From Clostridia bacterium (lineage in GTDB: Bacteria; Bacillota; Clostridia; Lachnospirales; Lachnospiraceae), in assembly GCA_910576325.1 (NCBI GenBank), contig CAJTIM010000013.1:1-64000 (forward strand): a DNA stretch of 64,000 nucleotides. The letters run 5' to 3'. The first letter of the stretch is position 1. Each line of letters begins with the position of its first letter. Of this stretch, positions 25,541-35,145 are shown piece after piece. The position numbers and the translations under genes are program-made. Under the pieces are notes generated by a model. That model worked only from the letters and a program-made list of their open reading frames with translations. It did no database searches and was not told where the DNA came from.

Positions 25541-27658
25541 TCAGTTCCAATTCATCAAGCCGTACCCTTTGATACAGCCATAGTCAAGGGGGTAGCTTTT
25601 TATCTTGCAAGCGTCGCCGGAATTGCCCTCGACGGTGTAAACGCGCTGCCCATCCGTGCCGATTACAAGCCCCACATGGTCTGCGCTCCCGTCCCCGTCC
25701 CAGTCAAAAAAGATCGCGTCGCCGGGGGCGATATTCTCATAGCCCCTCGCGCCCCATTGCCCCCGTGACTGGAACCACGGTACGCCCTGTGACTGGCACG
25801 CGGCAAAGCGCGGCTCGCTTTTCCCGGCTTGATTGTAGCACCATGAAACGAAACAGGCGCACCATTCCACGCGGCTGTTGAAGCCGTACCAGCTCCAATA
25901 GGGCTGTCCCCCTACATTGCCTACCTGTGACTTTGCCCGGTCTACCACGGCGGTATTTCCGGGGCGTGTACCGTTGACAAGCTGCACCCCGCTTAAATCC
26001 TCCGACGGGTTCCCGTCCGGGGAACCGCCGCCGAAAATAAGGGGTTTGTTTCCGCTGGTTTCCAAGTACACCCGGAACATTTCAAGCTGCTCCGGCGTAA
26101 GCAGTCCCGGCGCAAGCTCGGATATGGGCTTGTTCTCCAGCTTGATATTGAGGATAAAATACTCATAGGGGACTTCCTCGGTGGTGGTTTCCCCGGTGTC
26201 CGGGTCTGTGCTTGTTTCTGTGCGGTAACGTATTTCCACTTCCTCCGTCAGAGTGAGGGTATATTGAAGTTCAAAGATACGCTGTATTTCTGCCTGTGCG
26301 GTCGCCGGGGTGTAGGTCTGTAAAAGCGCGGTCAGATAGGACGCTAATTCATGGGGGTTATGCCCGATACTGTCAAGGTCATAGCGGTACTCGTCATAGC
26401 CGGGATTGTCGCGCTCGATATTGTCAATCCTGCGCTGCAAGTCCGTTTCCAGTGCCGCATAGTTGTTTTCCACGGCGACTAAATCCGCGTCCTCCGACGT
26501 GTAGGAAGTCCCGACAATGCCGTTAATCATGCCGGAAAACATAGCTCCACAAGAAGATAATGCGGAAGAAATCATAATGAAAAGCAGCAGCGCACCTATG
26601 GCGATACATACGCCCGCCGGGTGTCGCCCCACAAATGCGATTGCCTTTTTGGTTCCCTCGGCGGTCTTTTTGGCGGCTTTTCTTGTGTTCTCCGCTGCGT
26701 TCTTGACAGACTTTGCGCCCTGTGCCTTGACAGACTTTGCATACTGCTTTTTGATACGCTGCTTCTGCATATACCGGGAGAATGGATTTGACGCTGCGAT
26801 CTGCGGGTTGTCATGGAGTGCCTTTTGGTAGAGATAGTTGGCGTTTGCTTTCTGCGCCGCCTTTTCAGCCTTTGCCGCCGCCCGGTAGGGTTTGAGCTTG
26901 TGGCTGTGGTAGCCCTCCTTGACTTTCCGCGCCCCGTACTTCGCGGCTTTTTCGGCGGTTTCCTCGGATTTGTGCGCACCCTCCACGCCGGAATTGTCCT
27001 TTTCCACGGAATGTACCTTGTTATGGACGAAAATACCCGCTTCCTGCGCGGGTCGGGATAACGGGTTTTTATGTGCCTTGCCGTAGTTCTGCGGCTTTTC
27101 CCGTTCCTCAAAACGTAGGCGGGTCTTGCCTTTCCCGGTGGCTTCGTCAAAGGTTCGCTCCCCCACAAGTTTCTTTTCCTTTGGGATTTTCCCCCTTGCT
27201 TCGTCCAGCCTGTCAGCGGCTTTGTCGGATTTCTTGATATAGGGTTGCAGCTCCGGCGTTGCCCGTTCTTCCTCGGTGAATTGCAGCCGGGAAGTGCGGG
27301 CGCGGCTTTCGGCTTCTGCCTGTGCTTTCCGTGCTGCCTTTTTGCTGGCTCTGCGGGTGTGCGCCCCGTCGATATGCTCTAAGACGCGCTCGGCGGTTCC
27401 CGTGTCCTGTGCGGCTTCCGTCCCCGGCGCATGGGGCAGGGGCGGCGCATTGGGGGATATGTCCGGGGCGGGACTGCCCGGAATGGGCTGCGCTGCCTGT
27501 GCGTCCTGTGCTGCCTGTTGCTCCGGCGTTTTCAGTAAGGCAGCTTCCCGCGCCCGTTTGCTGATCCGCTTTTGTTTCCCGGTCGCCGCGTTTACCTCGA
27601 TAGCCCCGTCACGGCTCATTTTCTGCGTGATTTTATCGCGGGCTTTGTACTGCTTCAT
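25541..27658 (-). CDS. T4SS peptidoglycan hydrolase with CHAP domain (CD1107-like)
   Basis: 705 residues. A long, basic, low-complexity cytoplasmic region (about 1-345), one membrane helix (GVCIAIGALLLFIMISSAL, about 350-370), an extracellular helical region, and a C-terminal CHAP/NlpC-like amidase domain with Cys in EWCACFVSWCYNQAG and His in DHVGLVIG. It opens the cell wall locally for the conjugation channel. Lies between VirB4 and DUF4315 as in related elements. Both catalytic residues are present. Confidence 0.9.
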   Translation of the reverse strand: MKQYKARDKITQKMSRDGAIEVNAATGKQKRISKRAREAALLKTPEQQAAQDAQAAQPIPGSPAPDISPNAPPLPHAPGTEAAQDTGTAERVLEHIDGAHTRRASKKAARKAQAEAESRARTSRLQFTEEERATPELQPYIKKSDKAADRLDEARGKIPKEKKLVGERTFDEATGKGKTRLRFEEREKPQNYGKAHKNPLSRPAQEAGIFVHNKVHSVEKDNSGVEGAHKSEETAEKAAKYGARKVKEGYHSHKLKPYRAAAKAEKAAQKANANYLYQKALHDNPQIAASNPFSRYMQKQRIKKQYAKSVKAQGAKSVKNAAENTRKAAKKTAEGTKKAIAFVGRHPAGVCIAIGALLLFIMISSALSSCGAMFSGMINGIVGTSYTSEDADLVAVENNYAALETDLQRRIDNIERDNPGYDEYRYDLDSIGHNPHELASYLTALLQTYTPATAQAEIQRIFELQYTLTLTEEVEIRYRTETSTDPDTGETTTEEVPYEYFILNIKLENKPISELAPGLLTPEQLEMFRVYLETSGNKPLIFGGGSPDGNPSEDLSGVQLVNGTRPGNTAVVDRAKSQVGNVGGQPYWSWYGFNSRVEWCACFVSWCYNQAGKSEPRFAACQSQGVPWFQSRGQWGARGYENIAPGDAIFFDWDGDGSADHVGLVIGTDGQRVYTVEGNSGDACKIKSYPLDYGCIKGYGLMNWN

Positions 27659-27718
27659 GGTGGTTCACCTCCAAACTGCGCCCCAAGAGGGCGCAAGGCT
27701 GATAAAATAATCTGCGGG

Positions 27719-30142
27719 TTACGCGCCGCCCACTTCCTCCGGCTTTGTCGTCATAACACGGTACAGCTCGGTATCTTTCGGGAAACGGTCTACAAAGGGC
27801 AGAATGACATTTCCATAGAATAAAAGCCCCTCGCCCGCTTCGGAATGGGTGACATAGCTCATTTGCTGCGGGGAGATGTTGAGCTGCTTCGCAAGGATAG
27901 CCCGGTCGCCCGCCGCTTGATTGAGCATGAGGACAAAATCGCTGTTCTCAAAGATATTTTCCACTTCCCGGCTTGCCAAAAGGTCTTTGACGTTCTGCGT
28001 GATCGCGGTGGGTATGCCGCCCCATTTTCTGAAACGCTTCCAGATTTCGACGCTGTAAGCGGCGGTCTGCTCGTCTTTCAGTAACAGGTGAAATTCGTCC
28101 ATGAAATACCGCGTGGATTTCTTCGCCGCCCGGTTCACGGTAACGCGGTTCCACACTTGATCCTGCACAATCAGCATACCTAACTTTTTGAGCTGCTTCC
28201 CAAGCTGTTTAATGTCAAAGCAGACAAGGCGGTTGTTAAGCTCTACATTTGTCCTGTGGTTAAATACGTTAAGGCTCCCGGAAACGTAAAGCTCCAATGC
28301 CGCCGCGATACGCGCCGCTTCCGGCTCCGGCTGCTTCAAAAGCTCGTCGTAAAGGTCGCCCAAAATCGGCATTTTTGCCGGGTCGGGGGCTGCAAGGAAA
28401 GGACGGTACACGTTCCTAACAGCGCGGTCAATGACGGTCTTATCCACGGGCTGCAAGCCCTCCTTGCCGCCGACGATCAGCTCACAAAGGGAGAGGATAA
28501 AATCGCTTTTCAGCGCAAGCGGGTTGTCGTCCTCGGAATAGTTGAGGTTTATATCCATAGGGTTGACGTAGTGCGGGCTGGTGGGGGAAAGCCTTATCAC
28601 CTGTCCCTGTAATCTTTGCACAAGGGGGTAATACTCGGCTTCGGGATCGCAGATAATAATGTCGTCGTCCGTAATAAGGAAAGCGTTTGTCATTTCCCGC
28701 TTTGCCGCAAAGGATTTCCCGCTTCCCGGCGTTCCCAAGATTAAGCCGTTGGGGTTTTTAAGCTGCTTGCGGTCGCATAAGATCATGTTGTTGGAAAGGG
28801 CGTTCAGCCCATAATAAAGGCTTGCGCCCCTCTGAAAAAGCTCCTGCGTGATAAAGGGGATAAAGATTGCCGTGCTGGAAGTCGTCAAGCCCCGCTGTAT
28901 GGGGATAAGGTTCTCACCGATAGGGACGCTTGACATCAGCCCCGCTTCCTGCTGGTAGTCCAGCCGGGTGAGGGCGCAGTTATATTTCTGTGCAATCCCC
29001 GCCGCCGCGAAAATGTCATTTTCCAGCTTTCTTTTTGTGTCCGCCATGTTCACCACAAGGAAAGTCAAGAGGAACATTCTTTCATTGCGGCTCTGTAAAT
29101 CCTGCAAGAGATTTTTCGCTTCGCCGCCAAACGTGGCAAGGTCGGACGGGATTATATCCATGTCGTACCCTGCGCGGACGGCTTTCTTCTGTTCCTCGAT
29201 CTTCATTTTGTCAAGGTCGGTGATTTTGCGCTTGACGGTCTTAATGGCTTCCGTCTGGTCGATACTGTGGATATGTAAGTTTACAATCACACCCGTTTCA
29301 AGGTCTAACATATCCGCTAAAATGCGGTCGTTTAACTCCGGCGCAAGTATCTGTAAGAACGATACCGCGCCGATCTTGCGCCCCATGCGGAAATACCGCC
29401 CCTCGCCAAAACGGAATGAGGGCGGGGCGATAAAGTCCTTTGTGGTAAGCCCGGACGGGGCAAGCCATGAAAAATCAAAATTGAACGGCTCCCCCTCCGG
29501 GTGGAATACCCCGTGCATGGTCTGTAACCGTTCATAACCTGTCTGCGGGCGGGCAGATACCCCCAGCACCTTGAAATTGTTCAGTATGTCCGTTTCAATA
29601 CGGGAAAGCCGGGATTTTGCCGCGCTCATGTTGTCCGCTTCGATACTGAACGTGATATATTTGTGCTTCACAAGCCCGTTGTTCCCTTTGGAAAGCTGGC
29701 TTTTTAACATATCCCCGTACTCCGTGCGGATAGAGTTGAAAGCGTCCTCCTGTGCCGGAATGTTGATTGCTTTTTCCGCTTCCTCCCGCTGTGTCCCTTG
29801 ATTGATGAAAGAGAGCTGCACCGATACGGAAGCGTCAAAATAGTTGAGGAAGTCGCACCAGTTTTCAAAAATGGCGGTCTTGTCGTCTGCCTGTGCAAGC
29901 TGGTAGTTTATATCCTCGTAGACAATGCTCTTGCTGTATTTCTTTTCCGTTATCCGGCATATCCCGTCCGGGTACAGGTTGATGTAGGGGATTGTCTGCT
30001 GGGCGGTGTGCGCCTTTCCGTCCCCCTTTGCCTGTCTGATTGCGGCGGCGATCTGTTTCTTCTCGCTGCGGGTCAGTTTCCGCTTCGCCTTAGTTCCGGG
30101 GCTTTTTCCCGGTGCGCCGCTTTTGGTTGGTTCCTTTGACAA
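27719..30142 (-). CDS. virB4: VirB4-family T4SS ATPase
   Basis: 807 residues. I place the start at TTG 30142 because AAAAGGAGGTATCAGCGA lies directly ahead; the ATG at 30232 has no ribosome site and lies inside prgI. Walker A LGTPGSGKSFAAK, Walker B TRYFMDEFHLLL, and the C-terminal box ending EAGEGLLFYG. The hexameric motor powers T4SS assembly. Overlaps PrgI by 53 bases. Confidence 0.93.
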   Translation of the reverse strand: MSKEPTKSGAPGKSPGTKAKRKLTRSEKKQIAAAIRQAKGDGKAHTAQQTIPYINLYPDGICRITEKKYSKSIVYEDINYQLAQADDKTAIFENWCDFLNYFDASVSVQLSFINQGTQREEAEKAINIPAQEDAFNSIRTEYGDMLKSQLSKGNNGLVKHKYITFSIEADNMSAAKSRLSRIETDILNNFKVLGVSARPQTGYERLQTMHGVFHPEGEPFNFDFSWLAPSGLTTKDFIAPPSFRFGEGRYFRMGRKIGAVSFLQILAPELNDRILADMLDLETGVIVNLHIHSIDQTEAIKTVKRKITDLDKMKIEEQKKAVRAGYDMDIIPSDLATFGGEAKNLLQDLQSRNERMFLLTFLVVNMADTKRKLENDIFAAAGIAQKYNCALTRLDYQQEAGLMSSVPIGENLIPIQRGLTTSSTAIFIPFITQELFQRGASLYYGLNALSNNMILCDRKQLKNPNGLILGTPGSGKSFAAKREMTNAFLITDDDIIICDPEAEYYPLVQRLQGQVIRLSPTSPHYVNPMDINLNYSEDDNPLALKSDFILSLCELIVGGKEGLQPVDKTVIDRAVRNVYRPFLAAPDPAKMPILGDLYDELLKQPEPEAARIAAALELYVSGSLNVFNHRTNVELNNRLVCFDIKQLGKQLKKLGMLIVQDQVWNRVTVNRAAKKSTRYFMDEFHLLLKDEQTAAYSVEIWKRFRKWGGIPTAITQNVKDLLASREVENIFENSDFVLMLNQAAGDRAILAKQLNISPQQMSYVTHSEAGEGLLFYGNVILPFVDRFPKDTELYRVMTTKPEEVGGA

Positions 30143-30494
30143 TCGCTGATACCTCCTTTTCCAGTTTCCGCTGTCTTTCCAAGACAGCGTATAGATTTTG
30201 TGTCTGATAGGGTCGCTCCTTTGGTCGGACAAATTTTGTCTGTATGATGTTTTTCACCACGGTTTCAAGGGGCTGTCCGTGCTTCTCGTACATTGCCATG
30301 AGGAAGCAGGGGAGCATGACGACGATCATCACAAATGCCGCCGCGCTGGTTCCCGCGCTGTCCTTCAGCAAGAAAAAAAGCGGCAAGCCTATAATGAGTG
30401 CTGCCGCGAAACAAACGATCTGCCGCTTTGTGAGATTAAAGGCGACTTTCGTTTTTATCTTTGATAAATCCTTTGGTACGGGTACATACGCCAT
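30090..30494 (-). CDS. prgI: PrgI-family membrane protein
   Basis: 134 residues; opens with VPVPKDLSKIKTKVAFNLTKRQ, then two membrane helices (about 28-43 and 51-68), as in PrgI/VirB3-like subunits that partner VirB4. Start ATG 30494 behind AAAGGAGGTTTTCGGT. It is directly upstream of and overlapping virB4. Confidence 0.92.
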   Translation of the reverse strand: MAYVPVPKDLSKIKTKVAFNLTKRQIVCFAAALIIGLPLFFLLKDSAGTSAAAFVMIVVMLPCFLMAMYEKHGQPLETVVKNIIQTKFVRPKERPYQTQNLYAVLERQRKLEKEVSAIVKGTNQKRRTGKKPRN

Positions 30495-30513
30495 ACCGAA
30501 AACCTCCTTTCTG

Positions 30514-31050
30514 TCAGAGTTCTATGCTGTTTTTGGTTTCGTTCCCCCATGTGTCCCAGCCCGCCGTTTCCTGCCTTGCGAAAAGCTCTATCCGGGGAAT
30601 GTCGCCCATAAGGGCAACGATTTTGTCCCGCGTTATATCCGGCTTTTTGCTGTGCTGCTCGATAGGGGAAATAATGAATTGATGTATTCCCGCAGACTTC
30701 CGCTTTGGGTGTCCCCGTGTGGCAAATAAGCAGAGTTCCGCGTTTCCCCGCGTCCAAAATCCCAAACCGTAAAACCATGTATAGGATTTTTTATTGAGTT
30801 TCAGCCATACAAAGGCGGCGGTCTTATAGGTAAAGCCCCAAGCCTTGATAAGCCGCAGGGCTTCGGGAAGCTGGGGGAATGTCGCCCACAAAAAAAGTGC
30901 GCTGTCCTCTGCCGCAATATCCGCGACTGAAAGCGCACATAATTCCTCTATGCTCATGGTCGGGTAGTGGTGTTCTGCTGCGCCGGAAAGCCGCTTCTGT
31001 GCGTACTTCCACGGGGGATCGGCGTAGATTATGCCGTATTTCTTTTCAAT
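30514..31050 (-). CDS. MT-A70 family adenine methyltransferase
   Basis: About 178 residues. The catalytic DPPW motif (IIYADPPWKY) lies upstream of the first ATG (30957), so translation must begin earlier. The frame is open from a stop near 31098 and holds no ATG, GTG or TTG before DPPW. The likely initiator is ATT 31050, behind AAAGGAGGTAAGAGAACCC. Predicted N6-adenine DNA methylase that could protect the element from restriction. The motif YTWFYGLGFWTRGNAELCLFA is family-typical. Confidence 0.8.
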   Translation of the reverse strand: MEKKYGIIYADPPWKYAQKRLSGAAEHHYPTMSIEELCALSVADIAAEDSALFLWATFPQLPEALRLIKAWGFTYKTAAFVWLKLNKKSYTWFYGLGFWTRGNAELCLFATRGHPKRKSAGIHQFIISPIEQHSKKPDITRDKIVALMGDIPRIELFARQETAGWDTWGNETKNSIEL

Positions 31051-31107
31051 GGGTTCTCTTACCTCCTTTCGTCTGTGCTTCCTGCAAGTCCCCCATTATG
31101 GCAGTCA

Positions 31108-31136
31108 AGGCAAAGGTCAAGATATGCCCTTTGCCT
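31108..31136. repeat. Hairpin in the TrbL-methylase gap
   Basis: AGGCAAAGG (31108-31116) pairs with CCTTTGCCT (31128-31136). Confidence 0.5.
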
Positions 31137-31161
31137 GTCCCTATTGTATGGGGTTCCTCCC

Positions 31162-31218
31162 GCGTCAAGGTCGGGTCGTATTTTGCTTCGCAAAATCTCC
31201 ACCCTACCCTTGACACGC
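31162..31218. repeat. Stem-loop behind the TrbL-like gene
   Basis: Outer arms GCGTCAAGG and CCTTGAC-CGC enclose an inner ATTTTGC-ttc-GCAAAAT stem. Together with 31108-31136 it fills the 170-base gap ahead of the methylase gene; it may be an attenuator or an RNA processing site. Confidence 0.5.
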
Positions 31219-31220
31219 CA

Positions 31221-32090
31221 CTAATGCGCTGAAAATATCGACTTCGCAAGTGCGCCGGATTTGAACAGGGAAAAGCAGAGGATCACCGTATAAGCCGCAA
31301 GGGAAAATATCGCGCTGTGTAGGTTGTCTGCCACGGTGATATTGTTCACCAGCACCGCGTAAATGCCGACGCACACCATAATGAGGAAGCCTTGAAAACC
31401 GATAGCGAACAGGGCTTTTAAGTAATTGTTTCCGATCTGCCCCCATTCTCTGTTTGTCATTGTTGCAAATGGGATAGGCGACACGGAACAGTAAAGGTAA
31501 ATTTCAATCATTCTGCCGTACAGGATAACCGTGATAAGCACCGACATAATTTTCATGCAAAGGCTCACAAGGCTTGTTTCCATAACCAGCAATAAAAGTT
31601 CGGGGATTTCCATTGCGTCAAGCCCCTCCTGCATGGAAGCAAGGGCGGCGGCAACATCAATATTCGTGCTGCCGCTTATCACCCCAGCCGCGCCGGAAAC
31701 GACGTGCTGCGCAACGTCAAATACTGCCATAGTAATATCAAAGGTGTGGGTGACAAGGTACACCGCCACCCACGCCTTGAAAAACCACTTGAAAAACATA
31801 AATGTGTCAACGTCGTGCATATTGTTCTTTTCCGTAACCATGCTGATAAGCTCCACGCATAGGACGTAGGTAATGACAAGCCCCGCAATGGGGACTATGA
31901 CATTTTCTGATAACGTGCGTATCATGCTGAAAATGCCCGCGTTCCAGCCCTGCGGGGTCTGCCCTACCTCTGCGGCAATGGTGCCGACTTTCTCGTTTAC
32001 GTCCCCGAACATAGTTGACAGGTTCCCGTTAATGGCTCCTATGAGGATTTCCTTTATCCATTCCGTGATCGCGTCAAGTATGCTCTGCAT
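31221..32090 (-). CDS. TrbL/VirB6-like channel protein
   Basis: 289 residues with about six membrane segments (for example VIVPIAGLVITYVLCVELI, LICLMKIMSVLITVIL-like stretches, and GFQGFLIMVCVGIYAVLV). Opens MQSILDAITEWIKEILIGAI, typical of the CD1112/TrbL-like protein of Tn1549 elements. Inner-membrane channel subunit of the T4SS. Lies directly downstream of maff2, now broken. Confidence 0.85.
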   Translation of the reverse strand: MQSILDAITEWIKEILIGAINGNLSTMFGDVNEKVGTIAAEVGQTPQGWNAGIFSMIRTLSENVIVPIAGLVITYVLCVELISMVTEKNNMHDVDTFMFFKWFFKAWVAVYLVTHTFDITMAVFDVAQHVVSGAAGVISGSTNIDVAAALASMQEGLDAMEIPELLLLVMETSLVSLCMKIMSVLITVILYGRMIEIYLYCSVSPIPFATMTNREWGQIGNNYLKALFAIGFQGFLIMVCVGIYAVLVNNITVADNLHSAIFSLAAYTVILCFSLFKSGALAKSIFSAH

Positions 32091-32109
32091 AGGCTCTTAC
32101 CCGTGCTTT

Positions 32110-32205
32110 TTAGCCGAACAGCCCGGAAAGCAGGGGTACAAGGGTCATGCCGATCAGCGCAACGCCGCCGCCCGCCATGAGCTGCTTCATGCCCTGTGAT
32201 TTTGC
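32110..32205 (-). pseudogene. maff2, 3' part (split by the nested transposon)
   Basis: The minus strand from GC at 32205 reads AKSQGMKQLMAGGG, then VALIGMTLVPLLSGLFG and TAA: the second half of a Maff2-family T4SS membrane protein. The matching first half is at 42097-42222. Joined at the shared GC the frame is intact and gives 73 residues. Confidence 0.9.
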
Positions 32206-32284
32206 TCATGTGAGATAAAGAAGTAAAAGAAGTGTAAAAAATTTTGCCGTTCCCTGTCCGGCTGACTGCCGGACGGGTCGGGCT

Positions 32285-33907
32285 TTAGTCGGGCAACTCT
32301 ACCTTGCCGACAAAAGAGTAATAGATTTCGATTTCCTGTCTGCGGAGCTTCCCCCGGCGTTTCCCGTCAAGGGCTTCCGATTCGTGGATAACGATTTTCT
32401 CCACAAACTCCCGCAACAGGGTAGGGGTGAGTTCCTCAAAGCTGGTGTACTTGCGTACTACTTTCATAAATTTTTCAGCGTTTGCCGTGGCTTCCAGCGT
32501 TTTAGAAAGTTCGCTCTGCAAAGCGGCGGCTTTCTCTTTCAGTTCCTTTTGCTCGGCTTCGTAGTCTGCCGAAAGCTCCGTGAAACGCTCGTCCGATATG
32601 CGCCCGGTCACGCTGTCCTCATACAGCCGCTTGAAGATAGCGGAGAGTTCCGCAATCCTTTTTTCTGCCGCTTCCAGTTCTTTCTTCTTGGCGGCGTTGC
32701 GGCGTTTGCTCCCGTCCTCGGTCTGGTCGGTCAACAGCTTCATAAACCGGGCTTCGTGCTTGGCGGCGTAGCTGGTGACTTTCCGTAGGTTCTCGGTCAC
32801 TCCGGCGGTCAACAGGTCGGTGCGGATAAAGTGCGCCGTACAGTCTGCCGTGCGCTTCTTGTAGCTGCCGCAGATATAGCAGTCCTGCCGCCGCTTGTCC
32901 GTCTGATAGCGTTGCTGGTACATGACGCTGCCGCAATCCGCACAAAACAGTATGCCGGAGAACAAGCCCACTTCATCATAGCGGTTAGGGCGTTTGCGCT
33001 GCTTGCGTAGCTCCTGCACACGCTCCCATGTGTCCCTGTCGATTATCTGCTCGTGGTGGTTCTCGAAGATTGCCTGTTTGTCCTCGCTGTTGTAGATAAT
33101 CTTGCTGCACTTGTAGGATTGGGTGGTGGTCTTGAAGTTCACAAGGCAGCCTGTGTATTCCCGGTTTTCAAGGATATGTACCACGGTGTTCGCCGCCCAC
33201 TTGCACTCGTAGCCGGGGTGGTAGCGGCGGGTTCTCCCTGTCCGGCGGTATTCCAGCGTTCCCGGCGTGGGGATTTCCTGCTCCGTGAGCATACGGGCTA
33301 TCTTGGTCGGTCCGTTCCCGGCAAGGCAAAGGCTGTAAATCTGCTTCACCACGGGGGCGGCTTCCCCGTCAATGATGAAATTTTCGTCCTCGTCCATGAG
33401 GTAGCCGTACACGGGCTTGCTTGTGACAGGCTTCCCACTCATGCCTTTTGAGCGTTTTACCGCCCGGATTTTCTTGCTCGTATCCCTCACCAGCCATTCG
33501 TTAAAAATGTTACGCAAGGGCGCAAAATCGTTGTCGCCCTGTGCGCTGTCAACGCCGTCATTGATAGCAATGAAGCGGACGCCGTTCTGTGGGAAAATCA
33601 TTTCCGTGTACATTCCCACTTGTAAGTAGTTCCGCCCTAACCTTGACATATCCTTTACGATAACCGTTCCCACAAGCCCCGCTTCAATGTCGGCAAGCAT
33701 GGACTGGAAGCCGGGTCTTTGGAAATTTGCCCCGGAGAATCCGTCGTCCGTGTACCATTTGAGGTTGGAAAAGCCGTTCTGTTTGGCGTAGGCTTCAAGG
33801 ATTCGCTTCTGGTTGCTTATGGAGTTGGATTCGCCTTGAAGCGTGTCCTCGTGCGACAATCTCGGATATAGGGCGGTAATCAGTTTTTGGGTGGTCTGTC
33901 TTGTCAT
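32285..33907 (-). CDS. Large serine recombinase of the nested transposon
   Basis: 540 residues from ATG 33907 (GGAGGAAACC). Catalytic N-terminal domain with Ser18 in YPRLSHED and VKDMSRLGRNYL; recombinase domain with YGYLMDEDENFIID; zinc ribbon CADCGSVMYQQ...CYICGSYKKRTADC; C-terminal coiled coil. TnpX/TndX family. It sits 80 bases from the left end, as expected for the enzyme that moves the element. All key residues are present. Confidence 0.95.
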   Translation of the reverse strand: MTRQTTQKLITALYPRLSHEDTLQGESNSISNQKRILEAYAKQNGFSNLKWYTDDGFSGANFQRPGFQSMLADIEAGLVGTVIVKDMSRLGRNYLQVGMYTEMIFPQNGVRFIAINDGVDSAQGDNDFAPLRNIFNEWLVRDTSKKIRAVKRSKGMSGKPVTSKPVYGYLMDEDENFIIDGEAAPVVKQIYSLCLAGNGPTKIARMLTEQEIPTPGTLEYRRTGRTRRYHPGYECKWAANTVVHILENREYTGCLVNFKTTTQSYKCSKIIYNSEDKQAIFENHHEQIIDRDTWERVQELRKQRKRPNRYDEVGLFSGILFCADCGSVMYQQRYQTDKRRQDCYICGSYKKRTADCTAHFIRTDLLTAGVTENLRKVTSYAAKHEARFMKLLTDQTEDGSKRRNAAKKKELEAAEKRIAELSAIFKRLYEDSVTGRISDERFTELSADYEAEQKELKEKAAALQSELSKTLEATANAEKFMKVVRKYTSFEELTPTLLREFVEKIVIHESEALDGKRRGKLRRQEIEIYYSFVGKVELPD

Positions 33908-34040
33908 GGTTTCCTCCATTTCCGACAGCCAGCCCCACTATTCCGTAGGTCTATTATACCATAGGGCGGTGCTGGCTGTACAGTCCTTTTTGCTACTTTA
34001 TGTCGAAAAATTTCACATTATTTCATTAAGGCTTATCGCA

Positions 34041-34232
34041 TTACATAGCGTGTGCGGCTGTTCCCCCGGCTGCGCTTTCCGCTTCCAGCACTTTCATCAT
34101 CTTGTCGGCGGCGGTGGCGGTAGTGCCTTGTTTGAAATAGCCGGAAACCACAAGGACGGTGTTCCCCCGGCGTACCTCGGTCACACAATCCGGGCGGCGG
34201 GTGGGACGGTCTTTCTTCGTGGTGTCGGTCAT
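34041..34232 (-). CDS. TnpW-like transposon protein
   Basis: 63 residues. RRPDCVTEVRRGNTVLVVSGYFKQGTTATAADKMMKVLEAE is the typical core of the transposon-encoded TnpW family; function unknown. ATG 34232 follows AAAGGAGATTTGCCT and overlaps the DnaC-like stop. The 133 bases between it and the recombinase hold no gene. Confidence 0.82.
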   Translation of the reverse strand: MTDTTKKDRPTRRPDCVTEVRRGNTVLVVSGYFKQGTTATAADKMMKVLEAESAAGGTAAHAM

Positions 34233-35083
34233 AGGCAAATCTCCTTTCCGTTCAGCAGCTTTTTAAGGTGTTCCATTTTCTCCCTTGCTTTGGCTTTCCT
34301 GAAATTCTCCCCGGTAATGCGGACGGGGGTACACATTTCAATAAGGCGGTCATATATCCGGGCGTGGGCGGTGTCCTCCGGGTTCTGCAATTCTTCCAGC
34401 GTCAAATTTGTTGTCACGATTAGGGGCTTGCCGCTGCGGTATCGGCTGTCAACCACGTTGTAAACCTGTTCAAGCCCGTATTCCGTGCCACGCTCCATGC
34501 CGAAATCGTCAAGGATAAGCAGGGGGAAGCTGCAAAGGCGGGCTATGTATTCGTTGCGGTCTTTGAAGCTGGCGGCAAGGTCGTTGAGTATCAAGGCAAA
34601 GTTTGTCATGCAAACGGAAACCTCTTTCTCCATGAGAGCGTTGGCGATACACCCGGCGAAATAGCTTTTGCCTGTGCCTACCATGCCCCATAACAGATAG
34701 CCGATATTCCCGGCTTTCATTTCCTCCCAACACTCCACATAAGCATGGGCTTTGTGCATTTGGGGGCATTTCCCGTTGTCGTTTTCAAACGTCCATTCCC
34801 GCATAGCCGGGTCGGTGAAGCCTGTCCGTTTCAGCCGTTCCACTTCCTCCCGGTGCTTGTATTCCCGGTGGCTGGCTTCCAGCGTTTCCCGGCGTTTTCT
34901 CTGGCAGTCACATTCTTTGGGGTGGCGGTCACGTCCGAAAATAACCTTGCCCTCCGGGAAGTAGGCTTCTTTGGGCTGGCGGCAGCTCCCGCAGTATAAA
35001 AGCCCGTCCTCCCCGGTATAGTCCTCTGGCTCTGCCTCCTGTGCCGTGGCAAGCCGGAAAATAGCGTTATCGTAATCACTCAT
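34229..35083 (-). CDS. DnaC/IstB-like helicase loader ATPase
   Basis: 284 residues from ATG 35083 (CAAGGAGGACGATTT). An N-terminal zinc finger (YCGSCRQPKEAYF...KECDCQRKR) and an AAA+ domain: Walker A GMVGTGKSYFAG, Walker B LLILDDFGMERG. Works with the RepA-like protein upstream to start plasmid-like replication of the excised element. Normal length. Confidence 0.9.
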   Translation of the reverse strand: MSDYDNAIFRLATAQEAEPEDYTGEDGLLYCGSCRQPKEAYFPEGKVIFGRDRHPKECDCQRKRRETLEASHREYKHREEVERLKRTGFTDPAMREWTFENDNGKCPQMHKAHAYVECWEEMKAGNIGYLLWGMVGTGKSYFAGCIANALMEKEVSVCMTNFALILNDLAASFKDRNEYIARLCSFPLLILDDFGMERGTEYGLEQVYNVVDSRYRSGKPLIVTTNLTLEELQNPEDTAHARIYDRLIEMCTPVRITGENFRKAKAREKMEHLKKLLNGKEICL

Positions 35084-35145
35084 AAAATCGTCCTCCTTGT
35101 TCATGGTCTTTTACGCCCTGTTTACGGGGCGTTGCTTCTATGCGG

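Noticed and set aside
31046..31249. 67-codon frame between the TrbL-like and methylase genes
   Set aside because: Overlaps the TrbL-like end and spans two stem-loops; no ribosome site at its start.
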